Made by a program: the position numbers and the translations under genes. A stretch of 64,000 bases of DNA, taken from contig VWZW01006289.1 of the NCBI GenBank assembly GCA_013397115.1, positions 4,318,826-4,382,825 on the forward strand. Reading direction: 5' to 3'. This stretch comes from Edolisoma coerulescens. Lineage: Eukaryota; Chordata; Aves; Passeriformes; Campephagidae. The notes beneath the pieces are model-generated. The model was not told the DNA's origin and did no database searches. It saw only the letters and a program-made list of their open reading frames with translations. Of this stretch, positions 55,446 to 64,000 are shown piece by piece; position 1 is the stretch's first letter; each line of letters opens with the position of its first letter.

Positions 55446-56239
55446 ACACCCTACTAATTTTCTCCTTCCCTTTCTCTGGGCTTTTTTTCTTTTCTTTTTT
55501 TATTTTCTTTTTTACCTAGTTAAAAATAGAGCTTTTTTTTTTTTTCCCAGAATAAAACAGAAAAAGAATAAAAAATGAGGCATGCATACCAATCAGCGTG
55601 TTTCATAACTACGTCTCTGTGACAAAGCCAAATCCCCGTAAAGCTGCCGTTTGCTTTTAATCTGTTCTGGCAACTGCGAATTTCTGAGTTTGCTGAACTC
55701 GAGATTATATCAACTTTTCAGTGTTCTTTCTTCACAGATTTCTGCCATTCTTCTGTTAATGCTAAGTAAATAATAACAAAACCAAGACTTTTTTACCGGG
55801 GGAGGATGGAGGATTATGCAAACATGTATAAAAAAATGTTTTCTGGCAGCCTTTTAAGTAGCACGAAAATGTATCTTGGCACTCGGTTGTCGTGCTAAAA
55901 GAAGTATTACTGCTTGTAGTTCTCGTTCGATTCAATGCAAATTTTCTTATTGACTTTATTTATCAGGTACGGGTACCGTCATCATTAAAGAAAAAAAAGG
56001 TAGGAAACTACTACTTTCCAATTTACTCTTATCAGCTCGAAGCATTCCCAATTACGGCAAATCGTTTAGCTTAAGCGTCTTTATTATTCTCCCTGCACTT
56101 TGGTGTTTTCTGGTATACATCTGCTGGGGTGGATCTCAATGAAAATATGACAGAAAAACTACAAATTATTTTCCTGCCAGGGTGACGTAAACGATCATTC
56201 CTAGCATGGTTCACGTGACAAACGAAACCTCGGGATTAT

Positions 56240-56880
56240 GAAGCCCCCGCTCCTTCCTAAAAGCGACGCGGGGGCTCCCGGCGGCGGGGAGCGGGAGGGG
56301 GTGCTGTGGGGGCCTCCCGCCCGGCCCGGGCCCTGCACCGCACCCCGGCAGCCTCCGAGGGCTCTGTGCGGTAGCGCAATGACCGCTCCTACACGTCCTC
56401 TCTCCCTGAAACTTCCTGCAGGAGAAATGGCCACCTCACTGTGGCTTGAGGGGGAGGGAAAGGCGATCACCCCTCTCCCCGAGGTGCCGAATAGGCTGAG
56501 GCAGCGGCCTTCGAGGACCACTGGGCACGGAGGCACGCAGCCACGCCGCAGCTTTTCCGACTTAAACAACACGGTGTTTCTCAGCTGGCCTTAGGACTTT
56601 TCGGTTTTCCGTTTTCTTAAGAGGAAGCCACTTGCGCTCCTGTCCAAAAACTTTGGGAGTGGCGCAAGCACGTTCTGTCCGAGCAGGCAGCCTCCAGCCC
56701 TGGGCGCGCTCCTCCCGCAATTGGCATGCAGCTCTCAGGCCGCCCCCGCCTTCGCCAGCCGTAGGGGAGACAGGAGTCGGGTGCTTCGTCCCATCCCCGG
56801 CAAACGCTCTGGCCGCGGTGGGGAAACACGGAACGGTGCTGACCCCGCGGGGCTTCATTCATCGTCCCCCGCTCCCGGTA
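56240..56880. promoter_or_regulatory. CpG island
   Basis: CpG-rich from the AAAGCGACGCGGGGGCTCCC stretch at about 56261 to the GTCCCCCGCTCCCGG at about 56865, with a less dense middle near 56400-56460. It is separated from the neighbouring islands by ordinary AT-rich sequence. No coding homology is recognisable in the overlapping open frames. Confidence 0.65.
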
Positions 56881-57049
56881 ACACCCTCAGCTGGTTGGGG
56901 AGGGAAGCGTCACAATTGTTAGCGTTACTGGGGGGGAAGGGGTGGGAAATTCAAATAAGCAGATGAGAAAAAAAAAATACAGTTCTGCAACAGAGTCAGC
57001 TCTAGAGATGCTGAGGCTTCCAAAGGAGGAGAACTGCCAACCAGATAAC

Positions 57050-57650
57050 TACTGGGAATTATCACTCTCCGGAGAATAATCAAAACTGGAAGCGCACTCC
57101 GGAGGATGCTGTTGGCTTTCTGGCTGAATTAAAGGCGGGCAGCCTCCCGCTCTCCGCCCCAGCCGAGCAAAGCCGCGGGCGGGGCGCGGGCACGGCGCCG
57201 CCCGCAGCCCACAGAGGGCGCTGCGAGCCTGCCCAAAGCGTGGCCCGCGCCCGGCGGCTCCGCTCGGCACCGCTCGGAACCGCCCGGCCCGGCGGCGCTC
57301 CGGGAGCGGGGTGCCCGCTCACAGGCGGACAGGCGAGACGCGCACACACTCACTGACCTCCGCTCCCCACAGTTAAAGTCCCTCCTGACGTTCCTGTGCC
57401 ACACAGGAATCCCCGCTCCGCTCCCCCCAGGACAGTTCGGCAGCGCCGCGCTCGCTCCGCCTCGCAGAGCATCCCGGCGCGCCTTTTAGGTGCCGTCTCC
57501 ACCTTGGAGGAGCGGAGCCCGTCTATGACAGCCAAGCTGTCGGTCCCCGGCGGCAGCGGCACCCCGGACGGCCGGGTTGCTCGGGGTCGGCCGCGTCTCC
57601 CGAGAGGAATTTGGGAACCGGGGCAGCCGGTGCCGGACTGAGGCGATTTC
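57050..57650. promoter_or_regulatory. CpG island, about 1.8 kb downstream of the IRX1 stop
   Basis: Dense CpG throughout, including runs such as GGGGCGCGGGCACGGCGCCG near 57181 and CAGCGCCGCGCTCGCTCCGC near 57441. Overlapping open frames in several phases on both strands carry Arg/Pro/Gly/Ala-rich nonsense typical of GC-rich DNA. There is no TATA box or splice-linked coding frame that I can support. It may be part of the methylation-free domain around IRX1 or the promoter of an unannotated non-coding transcript. Confidence 0.7.
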
Positions 57651-57654
57651 ATCT

Positions 57655-57730
57655 GAATTGATATGAAAGAGACAGCAATTGCATCAGGTTTACACCAGCA
57701 CTGACCTGACGCACCGTTACACTCTACACG
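57655..57730. promoter_or_regulatory. small candidate conserved element beside the CpG island
   Basis: Immediately left of the island edge is a run of distinct motifs: TGAATTGATATGAAAGAGACAG, then ACACCAGCACTGACCTGACG. A poly-T stretch starts at about 57738. Motif-based only. Confidence 0.25.
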
Positions 57731-58079
57731 CTTGAAGACTTTTTTCTTTCTTTTTTTTTTTATTTTTAAATACGTCTTCCCTCTCCCCGAGGGCTAAATT
57801 TCTCTGGTTTGGTAAAAAGTGCAATGTTCTCTTTTGTTGGAACAGTTACCAACAATTACCAACGCGAGACTGTCTGTGATTTGAGAAAAGGAAAAAAAAA
57901 ATACACCGAAACAACTAAAAGCCAAAATCCAAACTAATTTATGGTGTGCTGGGAACTGCAGGATGTCAAAATCAGTCTCTTTCCAGAGGCTCTCCTTCAG
58001 ATATCCCATACAAAATCTATTCTGCCTGACCTGTTTCTCTGCTCCATCAGAAAAACGCAAAATGTAGGAGCCCACCACC

Positions 58080-58290
58080 TCCACCGCTTCGCCAACAGAT
58101 CTCTTAGTCAAGTTTACCGAGGCTGCTATTTGATTGAGATGATTTTGCAGCTAAATCAAGATCAATATTCTGATCTCTGACAAGAATTTTATTAATATTT
58201 TATTTGAAAATATCATTGTGTTTCCGACAAGTCCTGGTTTGAGGTTGGTTTAGTTTGGATAGGGCGTCACCGCATTATTTCTTAATGACT
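58080..58290. promoter_or_regulatory. candidate conserved element between the CpG island and the IRX1 3' end
   Basis: Contains TTTGATTGAGATGATTTTGCAG and AAATCAAGATCAATATTC, TALE/HOX-like and GATC-type cores in non-repetitive sequence. Position 1.2-1.4 kb beyond the gene's 3' end fits a proximal downstream element. Low confidence. Confidence 0.25.
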
Positions 58291-59094
58291 TTCCCAGCTG
58301 CTTCTTTCCATTTTCCACCATCAACAACCATCTGGTATCTTATTAGCACCTCAATGCTCATTTAGTGTTCTCATTTAGGAGGAAAAAAAGAAATAAACAC
58401 TCAAAATATTACACATTTTAACGGACCATCTTTAGAAGATTAATGCCTTTATAAAACGATAGACCCTGTCTAAGTCTATTTTCAACCAACAGATCGGAAT
58501 CGCAAAACTTTCTTCTAAGATGTGCAAGAGCTGCCTTTTTTTTTTCCTGCTAAAAATGTGTTTAATCTCACAGGAAAACGTCTTTCACTGTCATATTTCC
58601 TCCGTGTTTATTCCAAGCGCAAATCATTCCAAATAATTCTTTTCCCTAAACTATGATTTTTTTCGTCTTGGGCCAGAATATATATCAAAGCACTCTTGAT
58701 CCGATTTAGCAACCAGTTTGGACAGCAAAGTTATACACTAGGGAACGGTGAGAAAACTTGTCCCTTTCAGTTTTAAGAAACTATTTTGTAATGTAAGTGG
58801 AAGTCAGGTCCATTTATGTCTGGAAAATGGATACTACAGGACACATCTGATTCGCCACAACTGAAAAAAATAATATTACTAAGGCAAGAGCCAGCTTCAC
58901 TCAGCTTCTTAAATTTGCGTGTATGAAAAAGGAAGCTTGCAGCTTGTTTTCGGCAAAACACCTTGGATTTGCTACTTTAAGTTTCAGTTACCCAGAGGAG
59001 GAGACTTGACTTTTTAGAAAACAAATTATAAATGTTTGAATAGATTTGTAATATATGTATAAGATCTGCAGCAACAGAATGCATACCTGAAGAG

Positions 59095-59441
59095 AGCTCA
59101 TAATTTCATTTAGTTTATTAGACAAAAATATATGATTTAGACAAGTTTTGGTGACGTGTTATTTACAATCTGAAATCACTCTATATACAGAAAAAAGAAA
59201 ACCACAAACACATGGGAAACATTTACCAAACAAATAATCCAAGAATGGTTAGAATAACACGATCTGAAATGGTACAATGAGGAAGGGGATCCATCTACAG
59301 ATTTGTGTATTCGCTTTTATGGATTTGCACCACCTTATTGCAAAAAGAGATTGATGGGAGTCATTTATAACGTTTCCTTTTTTCTCTCTCTCTCTGTCCT
59401 TAATACCAGTCTCTGTAATATTTTTTCACCAAATCATTTAA
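59095..59441 (-). other. IRX1: IRX1 3' UTR (approximate end)
   Basis: This is the sequence from the stop codon to just past the first good AATAAA on the minus strand. It would give a UTR of roughly 340 nt. The right-hand end is fixed by the stop codon; the cleavage site is inferred, and longer forms using signals further left cannot be ruled out. Confidence 0.5.
59114..59119 (-). terminator. candidate IRX1 polyadenylation signal AATAAA
   Basis: Plus-strand TTTATT reads AATAAA on the minus strand, about 325 nt past the IRX1 stop. A TGTTGCTGC-type G/T stretch follows within about 50 nt. It is the first canonical signal downstream of the stop. AATAAA occurs often by chance in AT-rich DNA, so this needs 3'-end data. 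Confidence 0.5.
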
Positions 59442-59499
59442 TCAAGCAGAAGGGAGAGCTGTTAAAATTCTCGGTGTTCCCTCTTGCTGAGCCAAAGAG
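59442..59499 (-). CDS. IRX1: IRX1 exon 4, coding part with stop codon
   Basis: Fifty-eight coding nt complete the split Asn codon and encode SLAQQEGTPRILTALPSA, then TGA at 59444-59442. The acceptor on the minus strand is a strong T/C tract followed by CCCTGCAG, with the first exon base at 59499. This matches the conserved end of IRX1 (EGTPRILAALPSA in human) with one Ala-to-Thr change. The exon is too short and in too awkward a phase to appear in ordinary open-frame scans; it was found by looking for the family C-terminus in the three frames below exon 3. Confidence 0.93.
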
Positions 59500-61520
59500 C
59501 TGCAGGGGGGGAAGGGAGGAAGAAGGGAAAAAAAAAAAGACGTAACAATCTTTCAGAAAAAAAGTATCTTTTTTTTTTTTTATGGCCTGTCTAATGCTAT
59601 AGCATCTTAATAATAGATAATCACACAAAAATCGTTGTCACTGGTGTAATTAACACAAGATCTTTGAGATCTGCTAAGTTTTAGAAAAGTTACAGTCTGG
59701 CTATGTACAATTGCAATTTAGTCTAAGTTTGAAAAGATTAGAGGAACTCCTGTGCTGTTCTCATTGTCTGTAGGTATTATTATGGTGATGATTAGGTGTT
59801 ATAATTAGTCTTTCTTATTCAAACACTGTGTTTCACATAAGTAACATTCCTAGAGTGAAAACAAACAAACAAACTCACTTGTCACGGACAGGCTGGAAGG
59901 GCGATTTTAGCGGCTGGGGTGGGGAGTCAGTTCTTGGTACATTTTCTCTTTCTAGAAGGAGACAGAGAAAAAAAAAAGAAACAAAACAAAACGAAAAAAA
60001 AGAAAAAAGCCAAACAAAAAAGGAGAACCGTTTTAGAATAACGACAGTATGAATCTGGATACTGTGCAGAGAACACCCTTCCCTCTCACCCTCCTGTTCA
60101 GACCTGTGTCGATACATGTGTGTGTGTGCAGCGCTATACCCTATTTTCAGTATTTAAGTAGTCTGCAAGCTTTTCTTGACATATTTTTTACTGTCATTGA
60201 AATTATTGGGAGATGAGGGCCATGAAGGAGGGAAAGAAAGCTCAAACCTATACGTTTCACTGCGCTCTTCCTGCATTTTCATCTTACTTGATGGGCATAT
60301 AGGGTGAGAATGTAATAGGCCACGTGAAATGTGCCTAATGTATGTGACCAACATGCTGGGTGGGGGGCCGGAAATCAACATTAGAGTAAACTGTAGCTCT
60401 GTTAAAAGCAATCAGTTACACCAGTGTGACACCATTCCTCAAGGAGAAGTTCATGTGCATGTGTTGGAGGTGGAGTGAGAGGTGGAAGCCTGATGCATTA
60501 ATTACCTATGTGTTTGGGACTGGTCCTCTCTGAAGGTTTTTCGCTGCTTAGGGCTCCCAGGGTTGCTGTTAAAACAGAAGACTGTTGCTGGGCCTGGAGG
60601 TGGTGATTGTGATGAGCAGCATGGTGGTGATTTACTCCCAAAAAGGACCTCACATTTAGAAGGGAACTCTGAGTAAGAAAAGCCCCATTTGTCCAGTTGT
60701 GAAATTTGCCAATCTGACATGTGTAGAGTCCATGGCTAGGGAGGAAGGCAGGGTGCTGAATCTGAGGAGAAGTGTGGTTAACCTGGGGAGGAGGGGGTGG
60801 AGGAGGAGAAGATTTCAGGGCACCATCAGGACTGGTTGCTGTCTCTGCCAAAGACCAAATCTTGGGTTTGCTGTGAGATGGCATCTGTAAATTGTTTGGT
60901 CCCCCAGGACTGATGATTCTCGTGCTGTTGTCAGAGGCCTCCTTCACCATGGCCAGCGTGTCTTTGGGTTTCAGCCCTTCAGACACTGACAGTGCCAAAT
61001 CCTTCTCCTTTTCCAAGTGCTCCTCTTCACTGCTTTGTCTCAGGAGCTCGGGCTTCTCCTCCTCTTCCTCGTTGCTCTGCTCCCCATCATTCTCATCGAT
61101 TTTATCTATATCTATGCTCTCCAGGTCAATTTCCTCATCATCTTCATTCTTCTCAGGGTCCCCCTCATTATCACTCCCGAAGAGGTTTGCATCTTCTTGG
61201 TCCTTACTCCTGGAGCCCCAGGTCACCTTGTTCTCCTTCTTGAGCCGCCGGCGGGCATTGGCGAACCAGGTGGAGACCTGGGTGAGGGTCATCTTGGTGA
61301 TGATGGCCAGCATGATCTTCTCGCCCTTGGTGGGGTAGGGGTTCTTGCGGTGCTCATTGAGCCAGGCTTTGAGGGTGCTGGTGCTCTCCCGGGTGGCATT
61401 TTTGGGCCGCCCCGGGTCCCCGTATTGGAACTGTCCGTAGGGATAATAGCCAGGGGCAGTGTGGGCAGCAAAGGTAGCAGGGTGGACACCCGGATTATCT
61501 TTCAGCTCGTACTGGGAGCC
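59442..61520 (-). CDS. IRX1: IRX1, Iroquois-class TALE homeobox transcription factor (exons 2-4 of 4; exon 1 outside window)
   Basis: Coding segments are complement of 61520-60506, 59951-59879 and 59499-59442: 1,146 nt, 381 residues plus stop. Counting from the first residue of exon 2 (GSQYELKDNPG), the atypical TALE homeodomain is about residues 38-100, with the recognition helix STWFANARRR (83-92) and the small residue (Ala) TALE proteins carry at homeodomain position 50. An acidic stretch is about 115-171, the Iro box KPKIWSLAETATSPDG about 218-233, a proline run about 239-246, a His-rich patch about 298-307, and the C-terminus ends RILTALPSA. IRX1, not IRX2 or IRX3, is supported by GSQYELKDNPGVHPATFAAH, the WGSRSKDQED segment after the homeodomain, and the KSPFQPVRDN and EGTPRIL tail. 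Iroquois proteins are nuclear DNA-binding regulators of neural, heart, lung, kidney and limb patterning. The frame is intact with no disabling lesion. The N-terminal exon (about 90 residues in the human protein) is not in the window. Confidence 0.96.
59500..59878 (-). other. IRX1: IRX1 intron 3 (379 nt)
   Basis: The intron begins GTGAGT and ends CTGCAG on the minus strand. The 3' end carries a long T-then-C-rich tract, seen on the plus strand as GGGGGGGAAGGGAGGAAGAAGG followed by a run of A at about 59505-59539. Nothing else was recognised inside it. Confidence 0.9.
59879..59951 (-). CDS. IRX1: IRX1 exon 3
   Basis: This exon has 73 nt and encodes (E)RENVPRTDSPPQPLKSPFQPVRD plus the first two bases of the next Asn codon. 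On the minus strand it follows a long pyrimidine tract ending CTTCTAG and ends at GACAA|GTGAGT, a near-consensus donor. Joined to exon 2 it reads KHI-ERENVPR, matching the family's ERDLVPR position; joined to exon 4 it reads VRDN-SLAQQEG. Read without splicing, the frame hits TGA immediately, so a single-exon prediction would end the protein here wrongly. Confidence 0.93.
59952..60505 (-). other. IRX1: IRX1 intron 2 (554 nt)
   Basis: The intron begins GTAATT and ends CTTCTAG on the minus strand. A long pyrimidine tract (plus-strand A-rich, about 59956-60015) precedes the acceptor, and a short TG run sits at 60117-60128. The open frame across 59875-60117 is mostly this intron, with only its last 24 residues being exon 3. 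Confidence 0.9.
60506..61520 (-). CDS. IRX1: IRX1 exon 2 (homeodomain, acidic region and Iro box)
   Basis: This exon has 1,015 nt: 338 codons plus the first base of a split codon. On the minus strand the acceptor is a pyrimidine-rich tract ending TTGCAG, with exon sequence starting GGCTCCCAGTACGAG at 61520 in phase 0. The donor is CACATAG|GTAATT, with G at 60506 as the last exon base. The homeodomain is encoded by about 61409-61221 and the Iro box by about 60869-60825. The open frame runs 42 nt into intron 1 and a few codons into intron 2; those extra residues are not part of the protein. Confidence 0.96.
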
Positions 61521-63327
61521 CTGCAACACATTCAGACAAGCGGAGAGGAAAAAGCACATCAATTATCTCGTTAGCGTCTCTAACAGACCTGAATAGGCTA
61601 CTCCGGGAGCCGGAATATGCCTTTCAGCGGTGCAAAGGGTCTTCACAGACAAATTTGGCCCTCCCCACTCCGGGTTTTTCACATTTAGGTCAGACAGAGA
61701 GGTGTTCCCAAATGATTCCCCCTTCTTGCAGGGAAAGGAAAGAGAGGCGCTAAGCGGGGCTCTGACAGACATTGCGAGTATTTTCTCCGCAAACCAAACC
61801 AAATCAAATGATGGAAATACAGCAACTTCGCCTTCGCCTCGGTGAGACAATTTACTGCGCCCTTGAAATTATCAGGCACATAAAACAGATACTTCACCGC
61901 AGTTACAAACTAATGCCCGTGCACAGCGTCGCATTTATCTGCAAAGTATCCAGGAGGATGTTAGAAATGCATGCAGAGCATTCTTTATTTTTCCTCCTAG
62001 TGAGACGAGACTGGGGAGATGAATGCACAACTTCAGTACAGAGGGACTTATAACATAAAAGATTTTCCACACACAAGCCAAAACCACCACCCCCACTCCC
62101 CAAATCATACACCAAGATTCTGAAGTAAAACATTAACTTCTAACTGTTAGAAGAGCCTTTAAACTCTGGAATGAAAACTGATCCACGCATTGTAGAATAT
62201 GGGTATGTAGTCACTTTGTCTCATAAGTTTTACTTTGATCTGGCCAGAGCAAACCCAAGTTGTTTACAAGCATTTAGAGACGGTGATTTATTTGCAATCA
62301 ATATTCTTTTTATCATCAGTAGTAAAACACAGCAAGTCAAATTATCCCATCAGGTGTTTTGGTAAATAACATTTTATCTTTCTAGCAACCTCATTAGGCC
62401 TCATTATTACCGCAAATTGTCCAGATATTAACCTAATATTTTAGTTCTTGATTTACAAATGTTCAGAAATTTAGAATTTATTTCAAAATATCACCATCAT
62501 GGTAAATCACTGTAATGAAATACCAGGATACTTTGCAAGTAGGAATGGGAACTGTTCCAAAATAGCTAACATTTCAAGCAGTTTTCTTTCTTAATTGCTT
62601 CTATTACGATCTTGCCTTTTTTCCTTTTTCTTTTTTTTTTTTTTTTGCTTAGTCCAGAAATACATTCTTAGTATTACTATGTCATAATTTATGTCAGCCT
62701 TAGAAATGGACCTCTTCAATAATGTTTGCAAAAGAACTAATTTAACTTTGTCAAACAGTTAAGAAGGATCATGTATTTTAATTTCAGAGACACCGCTCAT
62801 ACACAAAGAGTAGCCCGATGTAATTTTTGTAATGTGTTACAGAGTAGGCTTTCTGCACTCCCTTTATTCTGCTGTCTTTTGTTATTGTTGCTGAAATGAT
62901 ATTTTTTGTGTAAACTCTGTTGGGAATTCTTTTGAAGAAGCCACTTGTAAATCACTCATTGCTTCTGTCTCAACTTTTACTGCATTTCTAAAATCAAGGT
63001 TAAAAGAAAAAAAAAGTAGGAAATGCATGCTGTTAAAAGTGACTTTGTAGGAAATGTTTGCAACACAAAAATTATCTGTTTTCAGATGCTATCCCTTGTT
63101 CAACAGCATATTTTCCTACTTGCCTACATGTATGTATTAAAAACCCTAACAAGTTATGTATTGCATGCATTCAGTTATAAATGTTCACACTTTTATGTGT
63201 CAGAGGGAGAGAAAAGAGGGACATTTGGAAAATGAAGTGGAACCTATGCGTAGCGCCGCCGAGAATTTTGGTGATAGCAGCAACGAAAACATTTCAACGA
63301 CACCAGATACAAAAACAGTTAGTTAAA

Positions 63328-63343
63328 AATATATATATATATG
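63328..63343. repeat. (AT)n run in IRX1 intron 1
   Basis: Seven to eight AT units inside the first intron. Simple repeat. Confidence 0.85.
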
Positions 63344-63589
63344 TTTCACTTTCTAACCTATTACATTCTTAAGAAAATGTGAAATGAAACCCGAGGACAA
63401 TCTGGGTGATGACAATTTCTCTTAGAATTAACGCCGATATGCCTTTCTGCTCCTATGCCTGTAATGGGATGTAGATGCCCTCTTTCGCTTCATGCAAATC
63501 CCATCTATGATACCCGCCATAACCAGAGTATGAAAAGTTCAGGGAACAGAACGGGACATTTTCTAGGCTTAAGGAAAATGCCTTGAAAT

Positions 63590-64000
63590 AAACGGGCTCC
63601 CCAGGTACCGACACTTTGGCCTTTCGGACGGAACCTGTTTATTGCTCGGCGTCAAAGAAAAGTACCAAGCGGAAAGAGGAGCGCGCTGGAAAGCCCAGCG
63701 AAACAGCAGGACCGACAATATCACCCGTCAACAAGACCACCAATAACAACAAGGAAAGAAAAGAAAACAAAAAAAAAAACCCGAGTTGCAAGGGAAAGCC
63801 GACAATACGGAGGCAGGAGCCCTGCTTAGCCCTTCCACCGCCAAGAAAAACTCGGAGGAGTTTTGCCCGGCTGGGAACGACGAGGAGCATGGGGGGCTTC
63901 GCCTGCAGACGGAGCCCGCGACTCCCAGCCCCACTCTCCCCTGCAGACCCGTCGACAGCCACGCTTCCCTCTCCGCGGCGGACCGTGTGCCGGGCGTGAG
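63590..64000. promoter_or_regulatory. edge of a CpG island, probably the IRX1 5' CpG island
   Basis: GC and CpG density rise sharply over the last 400 bases (for example TTTCGGACGG, CTCTCCGCGGCGGACCG). IRX1 is known to have a CpG-island promoter, and this stretch lies on the promoter side of exon 2. Open frames here on both strands show no resemblance to IRX proteins and reflect base composition. Confidence 0.6.

Larger units (their letters stand above)
57651..59094. other. intergenic region between the CpG islands and the IRX1 3' end
   Basis: AT-rich and non-repetitive, with poly-T near 57.74 kb and two weak enhancer-like candidates. No coding sequence seen. Part of it could belong to a longer IRX1 3' UTR if a distal polyadenylation site is used. 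Confidence 0.6.
61521..64000 (-). other. IRX1: IRX1 intron 1, partial (at least 2,480 nt, runs off the right edge)
   Basis: This is everything upstream of the exon 2 acceptor. I looked on the minus strand for the expected exon 1 end (family motif FSQM before a GT donor) and did not find it, so exon 1 and the promoter must lie beyond base 64000. The middle (61.9-63.5 kb) is AT-rich with a poly-T run at 62630-62646 and an (AT)n run at 63328-63343. The outer 400 bases are CpG-rich. Confidence 0.8.

Noticed and set aside
57049..57652. Overlapping 70-100 codon frames on both strands
   Set aside because: CpG-island artefacts with Arg/Pro/Gly-rich translations.
60892..61574. Long plus-strand open frames (148 and 185 codons)
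   Set aside because: They are antisense to IRX1 exon 2 and are open only because of its codon composition; the minus-strand frame is the clear homeodomain protein.
63639..63962. Minus-strand frame considered as IRX1 exon 1
   Set aside because: The translation has none of the IRX1 N-terminal motifs and no suitable donor.
1..64000. tRNA, rRNA, snRNA, CRISPR arrays, bacterial-type operons or attachment sites
   Set aside because: None of their landmarks were seen; base texture, splice sites and repeats are those of a vertebrate chromosome.

Overview
This looks like nuclear DNA of a vertebrate, most likely a bird. The reasons are mostly AT-rich intergenic sequence with few recognisable repeats, CR1-type LINE remnants as the main mobile elements, a few ancient MIR-like SINE scraps, frequent AAAACCCC-type strings, CpG islands, and one spliced homeobox gene with GT-AG introns. 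There are no operons, phage, CRISPR arrays or tRNA/rRNA genes that I could see. The species cannot be fixed from the sequence alone; another sauropsid is possible.

Only one gene is certain: IRX1 (Iroquois homeobox 1), on the minus strand at the right end. Three coding exons can be placed to the base: 61520-60506 (homeodomain, acidic region, Iro box), 59951-59879, and 59499-59442 with the stop codon. They join in frame across canonical splice sites and encode the last 381 residues. The first coding exon (about 90 N-terminal residues in the family) lies beyond base 64000. Intron 1 fills 61521-64000 and turns CpG-rich at its outer end. A short 3' UTR with a candidate AATAAA signal ends near 59.1 kb.

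The other 59 kb is the 3' flank of IRX1. In the known human IrxA map (IRX4-IRX2-IRX1-ADAMTS16) this side faces a large gene desert, so long stretches without genes are expected. Region by region: 1-25.5 kb is AT-rich desert with MIR-like scraps, a small CR1 3' end at 12.87 kb and microsatellites; 25.55-27.25 kb is a decayed sense-strand CR1 body; 27.25-37.98 kb is T-rich desert; 37.98-38.6 kb is an antisense CR1 followed by an unexplained higher-GC block to 40.45 kb; 40.45-49 kb is desert; 49.2-50.33 kb holds two minus-strand open frames with membrane-like segments that I could not identify; 51.4-53.5 kb holds sequence that looks like developmental enhancers; 54.5-57.65 kb is a cluster of CpG islands just downstream of IRX1.

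The window therefore reads as one developmental transcription-factor gene plus its downstream regulatory landscape. Enhancer calls are pattern-based guesses, since conservation could not be measured. The items most worth a second look are the 3' CpG-island cluster, the membrane-type open frames at 49-50 kb, the enhancer-like blocks at 51-53 kb, the GC block at 38.6-40.45 kb, and several near-perfect inverted repeats.
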